Shown: positions 53,918 to 63,772, counted from the stretch's first letter. The stretch is 64,000 nt of DNA from Pelagimonas sp. (GCA_025210455.1 JAOARQ010000055.1:1-64000), one strand, 5' to 3'. Notes: generated by a model from the sequence alone, not told the origin. Translations and numbers: made by a program.

Positions 53918-53945
53918 AAAGGGCAGAGAAACCTGCCCTTTCTTT
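53918..53945. terminator. bidirectional terminator after the M16 pair
   Basis: AAAGGGCAG and CTGCCCTTT with a 6-base loop lie between the convergent M16 and DUF2125 genes. Confidence 0.82.
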
Positions 53946-54894
53946 ACGGAATGCGGATTTGCGGGGCCTGCCCCAGTGGGATCCGCCCCATCCGCATCTG
54001 ACCCGCATCATAGGTGATCGGGATATCCAAAGTATCGGGCTTGCCCTGCAACCCAGACAGCAGGCTTAAGCCGGCTTCGATTCCATCTGCCATGCTGTCG
54101 CTGATCTGCCCGCTCTGGCGGGCCGCATCCAGCAACGCGCGCCAGTTGACCGCCCGCAATGTTATCTCTCCATCCGGGGTGCCATGGGCGCTGATATTCA
54201 GCGACCCGGCCATGTTTAGTTCCAGCCCATTCACCCGATACCGCGCAAGCCGCAGATCAATATGGCGCGGTTGCGGGCGCGGATTATGCAGGGTCGTCAA
54301 TGTCCAGGGCGCATCAAACCTTACAATCGTTTGTATGTCAGTGCCATCCAGACTGCCCTCAGTGGTGCGTCCGGCCAGGGCTTCGGCGCGCAGCCCCAGA
54401 CGATAGACCGCCAGCTCTGTGGCCTCAGCCGCCAGACGCACCCCGGCCAGGGCGGTACTGCTGCCTTTGCTGCTCAGGTTCAGGGTCTCGGCCTCAAGGT
54501 TGCTGCGCAGCACACGGCCCTGCGCGTCATGCACCAGACTGGCGCGCAGCCCGTCGCTGGCGATTGTGATCACAGCGTCACGGGTGGCAACGCGCTGCGT
54601 ATCTGGGAAAACCAAAATGTGATGTCCGGGTTGATAGGTCAGCCCCAGAACCTGAAAAAACGGCATGTGCCAGCTGCCGCCATCTGGGCCAGTCAGCGTC
54701 AGATCCGTCAGCGTCATATCCAGGCGGCTGGGAAAACCCCGTACTTTCAATCCACTATAGTCTGCCTGCCAGCCTTTGGCGCGCAGATCCTCAAACCAGC
54801 TTTCGGTCGCCAGACGCAATGCCCGCGCCTCATAGGCCCAAAAAGCCCCCCAGCCCAGGGCCAGTGCAATGATCACGGCAATCCAACGTTTCAT
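53944..54894 (-). CDS. DUF2125 family protein
   Basis: A 316-residue protein with an N-terminal membrane anchor (MKRWIAVIIALALGWGAFWA) and a beta-rich periplasmic body. The conserved opening ATESWFEDLRAKGWQADYSG and LKVRGFPSRLDMTLTDLTL then FQVLGLTYQPGHHILVFP are characteristic of DUF2125, widespread in alphaproteobacteria with unknown function. The body resembles AsmA-like repeats in outline, but I cannot confirm it. The ATG at 54894 follows AAGGGG. It is divergent from the ChaC gene across 65 bp. Confidence 0.85.
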   Translation of the reverse strand: MKRWIAVIIALALGWGAFWAYEARALRLATESWFEDLRAKGWQADYSGLKVRGFPSRLDMTLTDLTLTGPDGGSWHMPFFQVLGLTYQPGHHILVFPDTQRVATRDAVITIASDGLRASLVHDAQGRVLRSNLEAETLNLSSKGSSTALAGVRLAAEATELAVYRLGLRAEALAGRTTEGSLDGTDIQTIVRFDAPWTLTTLHNPRPQPRHIDLRLARYRVNGLELNMAGSLNISAHGTPDGEITLRAVNWRALLDAARQSGQISDSMADGIEAGLSLLSGLQGKPDTLDIPITYDAGQMRMGRIPLGQAPQIRIP

Positions 54895-54959
54895 CCCAAG
54901 CCCCTTTTCCTGCCTGTGCAGATCGTGTTTACAGCCTGTGGGAAACGAGGACCAGTTTG

Positions 54960-55490
54960 ATGACACTTTGGGTATTTGGCTATGCCTCGCTGCTTTGGAA
55001 CCCCGGGTTCGAGGTGGCGGAACAGCAACAGGCGCGGCTAAGCGGCTATGCGCGCAGCTTTTGCATGTATTCGATCCACCACCGGGGCACCGAAGAAAAG
55101 CCCGGTCTGGTGCTGGCGCTGGATGAACAGCACGATGCGATCTGTGATGGCGTTGCCCTGCGCGCGGCCCCCGGCACCGAAGACAGTGCCCTTGCCTATC
55201 TGCGTGAACGCGAATTGATTTCATCCGCCTATCTGGAAAAAATGCTGCCGCTGACGCTGCAAGATGGCCGCGATGTCACCGCTGTTGCTTATGTGATTGA
55301 TCCGCATCACGTGCAATATTGCCACCTGCCGCTGGAAGAGCAGGCGCAGATCATCGCGCAGGCGCATGGTGGACGCGGCCCCAATACGGAATACCTGTAT
55401 AACACCGCCGACCACCTGGAAGAACTGGGCGTGCCGGATCCAGACCTGCGCTGGCTGGCACAAAGGGTGCGCGCATTGGAAGCTGCGTAA
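54960..55490 (+). CDS. ChaC-type gamma-glutamylcyclotransferase
   Basis: A 176-residue cytoplasmic enzyme. The substrate loop YASLLWNPGF (YGSLxW-type) is at residues 8-17. RSFCMYSIHHRGTEEKPGLV follows, and the catalytic Glu is expected in LRERELISSAY. ChaC enzymes split glutathione into 5-oxoproline and Cys-Gly. The ATG at 54960 follows GAGG; a TTG codon immediately precedes it. It lies 69 bp before the motor-like operon on the same strand. Confidence 0.92.
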   Translation: MTLWVFGYASLLWNPGFEVAEQQQARLSGYARSFCMYSIHHRGTEEKPGLVLALDEQHDAICDGVALRAAPGTEDSALAYLRERELISSAYLEKMLPLTLQDGRDVTAVAYVIDPHHVQYCHLPLEEQAQIIAQAHGGRGPNTEYLYNTADHLEELGVPDPDLRWLAQRVRALEAA

Positions 55491-55532
55491 ATAATCCCTT
55501 GGCGAATGGTATGTTACAGCGTACCTATGAGT

Positions 55533-55544
55533 TTAGTTAACTAA
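55533..55544. repeat. 12-bp perfect palindrome before the motor-like operon
   Basis: TTAGTTAACTAA reads identically on both strands and lies 15 bp before the start codon at 55560. It could bind a dimeric repressor. Confidence 0.45.
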
Positions 55545-55559
55545 CTGTCAGGTGTCCCC

Positions 55560-56726
55560 ATGGACCAGCCCGACTTCGAGGTCGCGCCACATTTCAGCCA
55601 CCCCGTCCGTCAGGTCATTATGATGCTGGCAGTGATTGGTGCATCCGGGGCCGGGGCCTTTCTGGCCTTGCCGCGTGTTCTGCCCGTCTTTGAGGCCAAC
55701 CCCTATCTGAACGGCTTTATCCTGATCGTCTTTGTGGTGGGCGTGCTGGCCTGTTTCTGGCAGGTGGCGCAATTGATCACATCGGTGCGCTGGATCGAAC
55801 GGTTCACCAGCGCCGGGGATCAGGGCGTGCGCGCCCGTGCCCCGCAATTGCTGGCACCGCTGGCGGCGCTGCTTGGCCGTCATGACCGCCGCTTTCAGAT
55901 CACCACCACCTCGACCCGCTCGATCCTTGATTCTGTTGCGACGCGCATTGATGAAGCGCGTGAAATCACCCGCTACATTACCTCTTTGCTGATTTTCCTC
56001 GGGTTGTTGGGCACCTTTTACGGTCTTGCCACCACTGTGCCCGCGCTTGTGGATACCATTCGCAGCCTTGCGCCACAGGATGGCGAACAGGGCGTTGCGG
56101 TGTTTTCACGCCTGATGACCGGTCTTGAAAGCCAGTTGGGTGGTATGGGTGTGGCCTTTGCATCATCATTGCTGGGGCTGGCCTGTTCGCTGGTTGTTGG
56201 TCTGCTGGAACTTTTCGCGGGCCACGGTCAGAACCGCTTTTATCGCGAACTGGAAGAATGGCTGAGTTCGATCACCAAACTGGGCTTTTCCAGCGGCGAA
56301 GGTGAGGGCCCAGATCTGGGCGCTGCCGGGGTTGTGCTGGATAAAATGGCAGAACAGATGGAACGTCTGCAAACGCTTTTTGCCCAGTCAGAGCAGGGCC
56401 GCGCCGAGGTCGAACAACGCCTTGCACAGTTGGCCGATAGCGTGGAACGCATGACCGAACGGATGGAGGCGACAGCCCCCACTGCCAATTCCATGGCGCG
56501 CATCGCCGAAGGTCAGGAACTGCTGGCCGAGGCGATCCGTGAAAAGGAAGAACACGAAGGTCTGGATGCCGAAAGCCGGATGCGTTTGCGGTCAATCGAC
56601 GTGCAAATGCTTCGTATCCTTGAGGAAATCAGCGCAGGCCGTCAGGAAAGCATGGCAGAGCTGCGCACCGATCTTGCCGCGCTTGGCCGCAAGATGACCC
56701 TGCGCAACCCGTCAGGCGGGGCATAA
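55560..56726 (+). CDS. MotA/TolQ/ExbB-type proton-channel subunit with long tail
   Basis: A 388-residue inner-membrane protein. Helices are at about 17-43, 52-74, 138-162 and 193-220; the third contains LIFLGLLGTFYGLATTVPAL, the TolQ/ExbB/MotA signature. A cytoplasmic coiled coil follows at about 255-385 (DKMAEQMERLQTLFAQSEQG...). In known motors five such subunits surround two MotB-type chains and convert proton flow into movement. It is encoded 3 bp upstream of a MotB-type gene. It resembles ZorA in having a tail, but other Zorya genes are absent. Confidence 0.87.
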   Translation: MDQPDFEVAPHFSHPVRQVIMMLAVIGASGAGAFLALPRVLPVFEANPYLNGFILIVFVVGVLACFWQVAQLITSVRWIERFTSAGDQGVRARAPQLLAPLAALLGRHDRRFQITTTSTRSILDSVATRIDEAREITRYITSLLIFLGLLGTFYGLATTVPALVDTIRSLAPQDGEQGVAVFSRLMTGLESQLGGMGVAFASSLLGLACSLVVGLLELFAGHGQNRFYRELEEWLSSITKLGFSSGEGEGPDLGAAGVVLDKMAEQMERLQTLFAQSEQGRAEVEQRLAQLADSVERMTERMEATAPTANSMARIAEGQELLAEAIREKEEHEGLDAESRMRLRSIDVQMLRILEEISAGRQESMAELRTDLAALGRKMTLRNPSGGA

Positions 56727-56729
56727 TCC

Positions 56730-58739
56730 ATGGCGCTGTCGCGTCGTACCGGCGCCCGGTTTCAGGCCTCGATCTGGCCGGGGTTTGTGGATGCGATGAC
56801 CGGCCTATTGCTGGTTCTCACCTTTGTCTTGTCGATCTTTATGGTGATTCAGTTTGTTTTGTCGGAAACCATCACCGGTCAAGAAGACGAATTGGATGTG
56901 CTGTCGGGCGAAATTGCGGCGCTCGCACAGGCCCTTGGCCTGCAGGAACGTCGCAATGACGAACTGACCACGCAGGTTGGCGCTTTGGAAAGCACCCTGT
57001 CCGGCACCGAGGCGCAACTGGCCGAACAGCAGGCTCTCGTGGCCTCTTTGTTGACCACCCGCGATGAACAGGCCGCGGCCATCGCCGATTTCGAATCGCA
57101 GGTGGCAACGCTTTTGCTGGAACGCAACACCGCCCGTGATGAGGTGGCCGCCCTGACCACGGCCCGCGACACTGCACAGGCCGAAGCCGCAGGTGCCGCC
57201 AGTGAACGCGATGCTTTGGCAGCCGCCCTTGCCAGCGCCCGTGCCGAGATGGATCAACAGGTCGAAGAGGCCCGGCTGGCTGCCGCCAAACGTGAGGCCA
57301 TGGAGGCGCTTCTCTCTGATCTGCAAACGAAAAATGCGGATCTTGAAACAGCGCTTAGCGAAGAAGAACTGACCCGGCTGGCCGAATCCGAAGCCGCCGC
57401 CGCCCTGCGTGCGCGGTTGGAAAACGCTGATGCGGAACTGACGGCCATGACGCTTACCCTCGAGGCCGAGCGCAAGAAAGCCGAAGAAACGCTGACCTTG
57501 CTGGCCGCCGCTCGTCAGGCCGAAGCAGATCTGAACGCGCAACTGGTGGCCGCGCTTTTGCAGGGTGAGGATCTGACCCGCAATCTGCAAACCGCACAAA
57601 GTGAACTGGCGACGACACAGGCAGAACTGACTGATACCAAAGCCGATTTGCAAAATACACAGGGCGATCTGGAGCAATCACAGCAGGATCTGACGGCGAC
57701 GCAGGAAGATTTGCAATCTGCACAAGACGATGTGGAAGCCGCCCGCGCTGCCCGCCGCGCTGTTGAATCTGAACTGGCATCGCTCCAAGACGGTGCCTCT
57801 GACCGCGCTGCTCTTGTGGGGCGCGTGGCGGATCTGGAAACGCGGCTGGCACAGATTTTGCAGGAACGGGGTGATCTGGAGACCTCGGCAGAAGAGGTGC
57901 GGGCGCAACTGGTGGCGGTCCTGGCTGCCAAAAAGGCAGCCGAAGCAGAAGCCGCTGAAAAACGCAGCGCGGCAGAGCAACGCGATATTCTTCTGGCGGT
58001 TGCGCAGGATAAGGTTGCCGAAAGCGAAGAACGCGCCAGCGCTTCGGCCAAACAGGCTGAGCTTTTGAACCAGCAGGTCGCGCAGTTGCGGTCACAACTG
58101 GGCGAGTTGCAGTCGATTCTGGATGACTCTAAGGCGCGCGATGCAGCGGCCCAGATCCAGATTGAGCAATTGGGATCAGAACTGAACGCTGCCATCGCCA
58201 GAGTTGCGCAGGAAGAGCGCCGCCGGCGCCAATTGGAAGAAGAGCGCGCCCGACAGTTGGAAGAAGAAAACAAATCTTTGGCAAACTATCGCTCTGAGTT
58301 CTTTGGCCGCTTGCGCGAAGTGATCGGCGACCGCGATGGTGTGCGCATCGAAGGGGATCGCTTTGTCTTCTCGTCAGAGGTGTTGTTCGGTGTCGGCTCA
58401 GCAGATCTTTCGCCGCAAGGGCAACGAGAAATTTCCAAAGTTGCTGCAATTTTGCGCGACATTGCGGCAGATGTGCCCTCGGGGATTGACTGGATCATCC
58501 GCGTCGATGGCCATACTGATGATGTGCCGATTAGGTTTGGGCGTGAGTTTCAGGACAACTGGGAACTTAGTCAAGCGCGCGCGCTTTCGGTTGTTCGCGA
58601 TATGATCCAGTTCCATGGCATCCCCCCCGAACGTCTTGCTGCGAATGGTTTCGGGGAATACCAACCGGTCAACTCCGAAAAGACTGCTGAGGCCCGTGCG
58701 CAAAATCGGCGTATTGAGTTGAAACTGACCGAGCGATGA
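56730..58739 (+). CDS. MotB/OmpA-type protein with very long coiled coil
   Basis: A 669-residue protein. A short cytoplasmic end leads to one membrane helix (about 18-44) holding Asp21 in WPGFVDAMTGLLLVL, the position of the proton-carrying Asp in MotB. Residues about 52-520 are almost unbroken coiled coil. An OmpA/MotB-type peptidoglycan-binding domain (about 525-669) closes it: VLFGVGSADLSPQGQREI, VDGHTDDVP and NWELSQARALSVV. MotB itself has only a short linker. With the upstream TolQ-like subunit it should form a wall-anchored, proton-driven complex. Function unknown. Confidence 0.88.
   Translation: MALSRRTGARFQASIWPGFVDAMTGLLLVLTFVLSIFMVIQFVLSETITGQEDELDVLSGEIAALAQALGLQERRNDELTTQVGALESTLSGTEAQLAEQQALVASLLTTRDEQAAAIADFESQVATLLLERNTARDEVAALTTARDTAQAEAAGAASERDALAAALASARAEMDQQVEEARLAAAKREAMEALLSDLQTKNADLETALSEEELTRLAESEAAAALRARLENADAELTAMTLTLEAERKKAEETLTLLAAARQAEADLNAQLVAALLQGEDLTRNLQTAQSELATTQAELTDTKADLQNTQGDLEQSQQDLTATQEDLQSAQDDVEAARAARRAVESELASLQDGASDRAALVGRVADLETRLAQILQERGDLETSAEEVRAQLVAVLAAKKAAEAEAAEKRSAAEQRDILLAVAQDKVAESEERASASAKQAELLNQQVAQLRSQLGELQSILDDSKARDAAAQIQIEQLGSELNAAIARVAQEERRRRQLEEERARQLEEENKSLANYRSEFFGRLREVIGDRDGVRIEGDRFVFSSEVLFGVGSADLSPQGQREISKVAAILRDIAADVPSGIDWIIRVDGHTDDVPIRFGREFQDNWELSQARALSVVRDMIQFHGIPPERLAANGFGEYQPVNSEKTAEARAQNRRIELKLTER
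57585..57752 (+). repeat. eight tandem heptad (21-bp) units in the coiled-coil gene
   Basis: Codons 286-341 give eight heptads: LQTAQSE, LATTQAE, LTDTKAD, LQNTQGD, LEQSQQD, LTATQED, LQSAQDD, VEAARAA. The Leu at position 1 and acidic residue at position 7 recur with a Gln-rich middle. DNA copies have diverged, so this is an old internal expansion. Confidence 0.8.
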
Positions 58740-58766
58740 CGCTTTTCAGCCCTGCGGCCTTCATCG

Positions 58767-59720
58767 CTATTTGACCGTCAGGTAGCTAAATCTGTGGCCA
58801 ATAAGACGGTCATCTCGTGTAAGGCGGGCTTTGCCGATGTATTCCCCTTTTTGCCAGCCTTTCGCGGGGGGCTTCCTGCCGAAAGCCTGCATTTGGCTGA
58901 TTTTCGGGTTTTCCAAAACGATCTCACGCACGAAAATCTCTTGCCCATTCGGCGCCGTGGCAGAGAGGGTCAAGACATCGCCTGGCTGCGCATAGGCGAC
59001 ATGCCCAAAAACAATGATTGGCGCGTCGGGTCTCGTTTCTGACAGATGGGCGTCGCCCTTCCGGATCTCGCTTAGCGTAGGAACCTTGCTGGAAAAACCG
59101 GCGGTTAGAAAACCGGTTTTGTCATAAGCAGGTGCGCTTTCCCATAAGGTGGCTTGAGTTTGACCGCATTCTTCCCCTGAGGGGTGAAAAGGGTCAACGA
59201 TCTTGCCTTCTTTGGTGACCGACATGTGAAGGTGGGGGTGGTTCGTCTGACCCGATAGCCCCACATCGCCAAGATATGTTCCGCTGCGTACGATCTGCCC
59301 TGGTGCAACGGCGACGGTTCCTTGTTTGAGATGGCAATAAAGCGTGCTCCAGCCATTGCCATGGTCCAACAACACAGCATTTCCGCAGGCATTTTGCGAA
59401 GTTACCCCGCGCATTTCTTTGTCGTCAGGCATGCTATCGCGCGTGCGTAATACTGTGCCATCTGCTGCCGCTAAAACGCTGACCCCGCTGTCCAGATCAT
59501 TAAATGAAGTGAGGGCGAAATCCGTTCCCTTGTGTCCGTCACGGCTATGTGGGCCGCAGGTGTAATCGCGCTGAGGCCCCTTGGCGGGATTGTTGTCTAC
59601 GTAATCCTCAATATAGCAGTTTGCCCCCAAGGTGCAGTCAATGGGTAAAGACATAAGAAAATCCTCTGCCATGGCGGGCATAGCAGAGGATACAAATAGG
59701 GCGATTGCTGTTTCCCGCAT
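58767..59720 (-). CDS. M23 family metallopeptidase
   Basis: A 317-residue exported LytM-type protein (signal cut near AMA). The zinc ligands are visible in DGHKGTDFAL (HxxxD) and HPHLHMSV (HxH). Cysteines at TLGANCYI, DYTCGPH, SQNACGN and LYCHL may form disulfides. Such enzymes cut peptidoglycan cross-bridges. Its ATG overlaps the clpA stop by one base (TGATG), so it is translated with clpA, which is unusual. It is convergent with the motor-like operon. Confidence 0.9.
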   Translation of the reverse strand: MRETAIALFVSSAMPAMAEDFLMSLPIDCTLGANCYIEDYVDNNPAKGPQRDYTCGPHSRDGHKGTDFALTSFNDLDSGVSVLAAADGTVLRTRDSMPDDKEMRGVTSQNACGNAVLLDHGNGWSTLYCHLKQGTVAVAPGQIVRSGTYLGDVGLSGQTNHPHLHMSVTKEGKIVDPFHPSGEECGQTQATLWESAPAYDKTGFLTAGFSSKVPTLSEIRKGDAHLSETRPDAPIIVFGHVAYAQPGDVLTLSATAPNGQEIFVREIVLENPKISQMQAFGRKPPAKGWQKGEYIGKARLTRDDRLIGHRFSYLTVK

Positions 59721-62053
59721 CAGTCAGCGGGCAGCAGGGGTGGCTTCTTTTTGGACCCGATGCGTGGTTTTTCAGGGCCATCCAAATTCAGAACAAGCTC
59801 GCCATCTTTGACTGAAACTTTGACCAATCCACCTTTGGTGAGCTTCCCGAACAGCAGTTCCTCAGCCAGTGGTTTTTTGATGTGCTCCTGAATGACACGG
59901 CCCAACGGACGCGCACCCATTTTGTCATCATACCCTTTCTCAGCCAGCCATTCTGCAGCGGGGCGGGTCAGTTCGATAGAGACCTGACGATCCATCAGTT
60001 GTGCTTCAAGTTGCAGAACGAACTTTTCAACCACTTGCAAGATGACCTCTTTGGGTAATGGTGCAAAACTGATCACCGCGTCCAGGCGGTTCCGGAATTC
60101 TGGCGTAAAGGTGCGTTCGATCGCAGCAGTATCTTCCCCTTCGCGGCGGTCGCGACCAAAGCCGATGGCCGCCTTGGCCTGTTCTGCAGCCCCAGCATTC
60201 GAAGTCATGATCAGAATGACATTCCGGAAATCGACAGTGCGCCCGTTGTGGTCGGTAAGTGTCCCGTGATCCATCACCTGGAGCAGGATATTATAGACAT
60301 CTGGATGCGCTTTTTCGATTTCGTCCAGCAGCAATACACAGTGTGGGTGTTGATCCACACCGTCGGTCAGCAGCCCGCCCTGATCAAATCCAACATAGCC
60401 GGGAGGGGCACCAATCAAGCGGGAAACAGCGTGTTTTTCCATATATTCAGACATATCAAAGCGCAGAAGTTCCACGCCCAGGTTGTCCGCAAGCTGTTTC
60501 GCCACCTCGGTTTTACCGACACCTGTTGGCCCGGCAAATAGGTAGTTGCCGATGGGTTTCTCAGGCTCGCGCAGCCCGGCGCGCGCCAGTTTGATGGCAG
60601 AGGCAAGGGCGACAATCGCGTCATCCTGACCAAAGACCACACGCTTCAGAGTGTTCTCCAGGTCCTTGAGAACCTCAGCGTCGTCTTTTGAAACGTTCTT
60701 GGGCGGGATCCGAGCGATTTTTGCCACAACCGCTTCGATCTCTTTCGCGCCAATGGTTTTGCGGCGTTTCGATTCTGCGACCAGATGCTGAGCCGCGCCC
60801 GCTTCATCGATCACATCAATTGCCTTGTCAGGCAGTTTGCGATCGTTGATGTAACGTGCGGCCAGTTCGACAGCCGTTTTGATGGCATCAGCAGTGTATT
60901 TCACACTGTGGTGTTCCTCAAAATAGGGTTTCAGCCCCTTGAGGATCTTGATGCTGTCATCAACGGATGGCTCGCTGACGTCAATTTTCTGAAACCGCCG
61001 AGATAGCGCACGGTCTTTCTCGAAATGCTGGCGGAACTCTTTATAAGTTGTTGAGCCCATGGTGCGCAGCTTGCCGCCCTGCAAGGCAGGCTTTAGCAGA
61101 TTCGATGCATCCATCGCCCCGCCTGACGTGGCCCCTGCACCAATAACGGTATGGATTTCGTCGATGAACAAAACCGCATCGGGGTGATCTTCCAGCTCGG
61201 TCACGACGGCTTTCAGGCGTTCCTCGAAATCACCACGATAGCGGGTGCCAGCCAAAAGTGCGCCCATATCCAATGAATAGATCGTGGTGTTTTCCAGCAC
61301 AGCAGGGGTTTCGCCCGCCACAACCTTGCGCGCCAGCCCTTCAGCAATCGCTGTTTTGCCCACACCTGGGTCGCCCACCAACAGCGGGTTGTTTTTGCGA
61401 CGTCGGCACAGCACCTGAATGCAGCGTTCAACTTCAGAATCGCGACCGATCAGTGGATCAACATCACCTTCACGCGCTTTTGCATTCAGATCCACACAGT
61501 ATTTTGCCAGCGCAGATTCCTTTTCCTCGCCTTCGGTCGGGGCTGCGGCCATGCGCGGGGCTTCTTCTTCCTCTTCGGCGCCTTGAACCGGGCGTGATTC
61601 GCCATAGGCGGGGTTCTTGGCCACGCCATGTGCGATAAAATTCACCGCATCATACCGGGTCATATCCTGAGCCTGCAGGAAATAGGCTGCATTGGATTCG
61701 CGTTCGGCAAAAATCGCGACCAGCACATTTGCGCCAGTTACCTCGGTGCGGCCGGAGGACTGAACATGAATCGCTGCGCGCTGAATCACCCGCTGAAAGG
61801 CTGCCGTGGGCACGGCTTCCGATCCTTCAATATCCGTGACCAGATTGGACAGATCGTCGTCAATGAATTCGACCAATGTGGTACGAAGCTCTTCGGTATC
61901 GACCGAACAGGCCTTCATCACGCGGGACGCATCCGGCTCATCGATCAACGCCAGCAGCAGGTGCTCCAGCGTTGCGAACTCGTGACTTCGCGAATTCGCC
62001 AATGCCAGTGCAGAGTGAATTGCCTGCTCAAGTGTGTTCGAGAATGAAGGCAC
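59720..62053 (-). CDS. clpA: ATP-dependent Clp protease ATP-binding subunit ClpA
   Basis: A 777-residue AAA+ unfoldase that feeds ClpP. The N domain (1-145, two Clp_N repeats) has [21 protein letters not shown]1 has Walker A GDPGVGKT and [15 protein letters not shown]2 has GPTGVGKTE and [16 protein letters not shown], and the sensor region ends [20 protein letters not shown]. Translation starts at GTG 62053 after GAGGAG. The adaptor gene clpS, often adjacent, is not here, and clpP is not in the window. Confidence 0.97.
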   Translation of the reverse strand: MPSFSNTLEQAIHSALALANSRSHEFATLEHLLLALIDEPDASRVMKACSVDTEELRTTLVEFIDDDLSNLVTDIEGSEAVPTAAFQRVIQRAAIHVQSSGRTEVTGANVLVAIFAERESNAAYFLQAQDMTRYDAVNFIAHGVAKNPAYGESRPVQGAEEEEEAPRMAAAPTEGEEKESALAKYCVDLNAKAREGDVDPLIGRDSEVERCIQVLCRRRKNNPLLVGDPGVGKTAIAEGLARKVVAGETPAVLENTTIYSLDMGALLAGTRYRGDFEERLKAVVTELEDHPDAVLFIDEIHTVIGAGATSGGAMDASNLLKPALQGGKLRTMGSTTYKEFRQHFEKDRALSRRFQKIDVSEPSVDDSIKILKGLKPYFEEHHSVKYTADAIKTAVELAARYINDRKLPDKAIDVIDEAGAAQHLVAESKRRKTIGAKEIEAVVAKIARIPPKNVSKDDAEVLKDLENTLKRVVFGQDDAIVALASAIKLARAGLREPEKPIGNYLFAGPTGVGKTEVAKQLADNLGVELLRFDMSEYMEKHAVSRLIGAPPGYVGFDQGGLLTDGVDQHPHCVLLLDEIEKAHPDVYNILLQVMDHGTLTDHNGRTVDFRNVILIMTSNAGAAEQAKAAIGFGRDRREGEDTAAIERTFTPEFRNRLDAVISFAPLPKEVILQVVEKFVLQLEAQLMDRQVSIELTRPAAEWLAEKGYDDKMGARPLGRVIQEHIKKPLAEELLFGKLTKGGLVKVSVKDGELVLNLDGPEKPRIGSKKKPPLLPAD

Positions 62054-62195
62054 TTTGTGCTCCTCTTGTCTGCGCCGCTATTATTCTAACAGCATGGCCT
62101 CTTAAGGTTAAAGTTTGGTCGATTATTACCTCGCTTCAAGGGTTTTCTTTGTATCGGCCGTTCACTTTATCTGGTTGAGAGGGTGATAAATCACC

Positions 62196-62957
62196 CTAGA
62201 AACGATCTTTCCGTGCGCGAATTTCAGTAAAAACAGCCAGATCACTGGCCTCTTCCATTCCAAGATTTTTCTTTATCCCCGGCTGAGATGCACGCAAGAA
62301 AGGGTTTGTGGCCAGCTCTTCTGACAGCGCGACCTGAGCAGTCGGACGGTTTCCTGAGCGGGCGGTTTCGATGGCTTGGACACGCGATATAAGCGCGGGA
62401 TTGTCCGGTTCAATGGTCAGGGCGAATTTTGCATTGGCGGTGGTATATTCGTGGCCAGAATAAACCATGGTTTCGGGATCCAGCTGCATAAGCCGAGAAA
62501 GGCTGTCCCACATCATAGCAGGCGTGCCTTCAAACAGTCGACCACACCCCAATGCCATCAGGCTATCTGCTGTGAAAATCGCTTTTGCCTTTGGATAATG
62601 GTAGGCCACATGGCCAAGGGTATGCCCCGGCACGGCAATGACTTCGCACAACCCATCATCGGTTCCGCCTGAAAATCCGGGTTCAAAAGCCATGTCCAGT
62701 TTCGGCATTTTATCAGCTTCGGCCTTTGGTCCCATCACCATACAGCCATATTTCTCACGCAGCTCATCCACCGCCTGAACGTGATCCGGGTGATGATGTG
62801 TGACCATGATCACCCCCAGCTGCCAACCGCGACTGTCCAGCGCCTCAATGATTGGTGCCGCTTCCGGGGCATCAATCAACGCCACGCCGTCAGGTCCGTT
62901 GACAAGATAGGCATAGTTGTCGCTCAGACAGGGGATCGTGACAATCTCAAGGGGCAT
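62196..62957 (-). CDS. gloB: hydroxyacylglutathione hydrolase (glyoxalase II)
   Basis: A 253-residue MBL-fold enzyme hydrolysing S-D-lactoylglutathione. It begins MPLEIVTIPCLSDNYAYLV. The di-metal motif is VTHHHPDHVQA (about residues 52-62). It continues AVPGHTLGHVAYH, FTADSLMALGCGRLFEG (bridging Asp) and SGHEYTTANAKF. The ATG at 62957 follows AGGAAAG. It is divergent from a methyltransferase gene. An 8-bp hairpin (62180-62197) overlaps its stop codon. Confidence 0.94.
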   Translation of the reverse strand: MPLEIVTIPCLSDNYAYLVNGPDGVALIDAPEAAPIIEALDSRGWQLGVIMVTHHHPDHVQAVDELREKYGCMVMGPKAEADKMPKLDMAFEPGFSGGTDDGLCEVIAVPGHTLGHVAYHYPKAKAIFTADSLMALGCGRLFEGTPAMMWDSLSRLMQLDPETMVYSGHEYTTANAKFALTIEPDNPALISRVQAIETARSGNRPTAQVALSEELATNPFLRASQPGIKKNLGMEEASDLAVFTEIRARKDRF

Positions 62958-63020
62958 GGTCTTTCCTCGCGCGGGGTGACAGGTTAGTTTCCAGAGTGAC
63001 GCATCATGCGGTGAGGGGCA

Positions 63021-63770
63021 ATGCATCTGGACGTACAAGTTCTACGCGATTTCTATTATCGTAGCGCTCTTGGCCGCACTGCGCAGAAAATCATTCGTGA
63101 CCAGACGGTAAATTTATGGCCTGAAACCAAAGGTTTGACTGTTGCCGGTTTTGGGTTTTCAGCCCCCTTGCTGCGCCCATACCTTGGTGTATCGCGGCGA
63201 GTTATTTGCATGATGCCGGGGCCGCAGGGGGTTATGCCATGGCCAGCCGGGAAGCCAAATGTTTCTGTCCTGACCGAAGAAACGCTTTGGCCGATTGAAA
63301 CGGGCCATGTGGATCGTCTGGTGGTGATGCATGGGCTGGAAACATCAGAGCGCCCCTCGGATGTGTTGGATGAAGCCTATCGGGTTTTGGGGCCTGGCGG
63401 GCAGGCTTTATTTATTGTCCCGAACAGATCGGGGCTTTGGGCGCAGTCTGATATGACGCCATTCGGCTATGGACGCCCCTATACCGCTGGGCAGCTTGAG
63501 ACGCAGCTGAGATTACATGATTTCGTGCCTGAAATTCATCTTTCAGTTTTGTACCAGCCCCCCTCCACCCGGCGCTTTTGGATGAAAACCGGGCAGTTCT
63601 GGGAAAAACTTGGGCGCTCGGTGCCCGCGATCACCGCAGGAGGGGTGATGATGGTTGTTGCGTCAAAGCGCCATCCACCCCGCCGCCGCGGAATCGGCGA
63701 AACCGCCCGCGTTCTGAACCCACTGGATGTGCTGAGCCCAAAACCAGCAAAGGTTGCCGATACCGCCTGA
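63021..63770 (+). CDS. class I SAM-dependent methyltransferase
   Basis: A 249-residue protein with a Rossmann-type methyltransferase core: [16 protein letters not shown] stands in for motif [21 protein letters not shown] follows, and [20 protein letters not shown] is typical of UbiE/Methyltransf_11-like proteins. The substrate is unknown. The glycine motif is atypical (GFGFS rather than GxGxG), so SAM binding should be verified. GAGGGG immediately precedes the ATG. It is divergent from gloB across 63 bp, a pairing common in alphaproteobacteria. Confidence 0.83.
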   Translation: MHLDVQVLRDFYYRSALGRTAQKIIRDQTVNLWPETKGLTVAGFGFSAPLLRPYLGVSRRVICMMPGPQGVMPWPAGKPNVSVLTEETLWPIETGHVDRLVVMHGLETSERPSDVLDEAYRVLGPGGQALFIVPNRSGLWAQSDMTPFGYGRPYTAGQLETQLRLHDFVPEIHLSVLYQPPSTRRFWMKTGQFWEKLGRSVPAITAGGVMMVVASKRHPPRRRGIGETARVLNPLDVLSPKPAKVADTA

Positions 63771-63772
63771 GG

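Noticed and set aside
55560-58739. Zorya anti-phage system
   Set aside because: The two channel genes resemble ZorA/ZorB in layout, but there is no ZorC, ZorD helicase or ZorE nuclease; neighbours are ChaC and an M23 peptidase.
62054-62195. Heat-shock (RpoH) promoter for clpA
   Set aside because: A CTTGAAG sequence exists on the minus strand, but I could not place a convincing -10 element at the right spacing.
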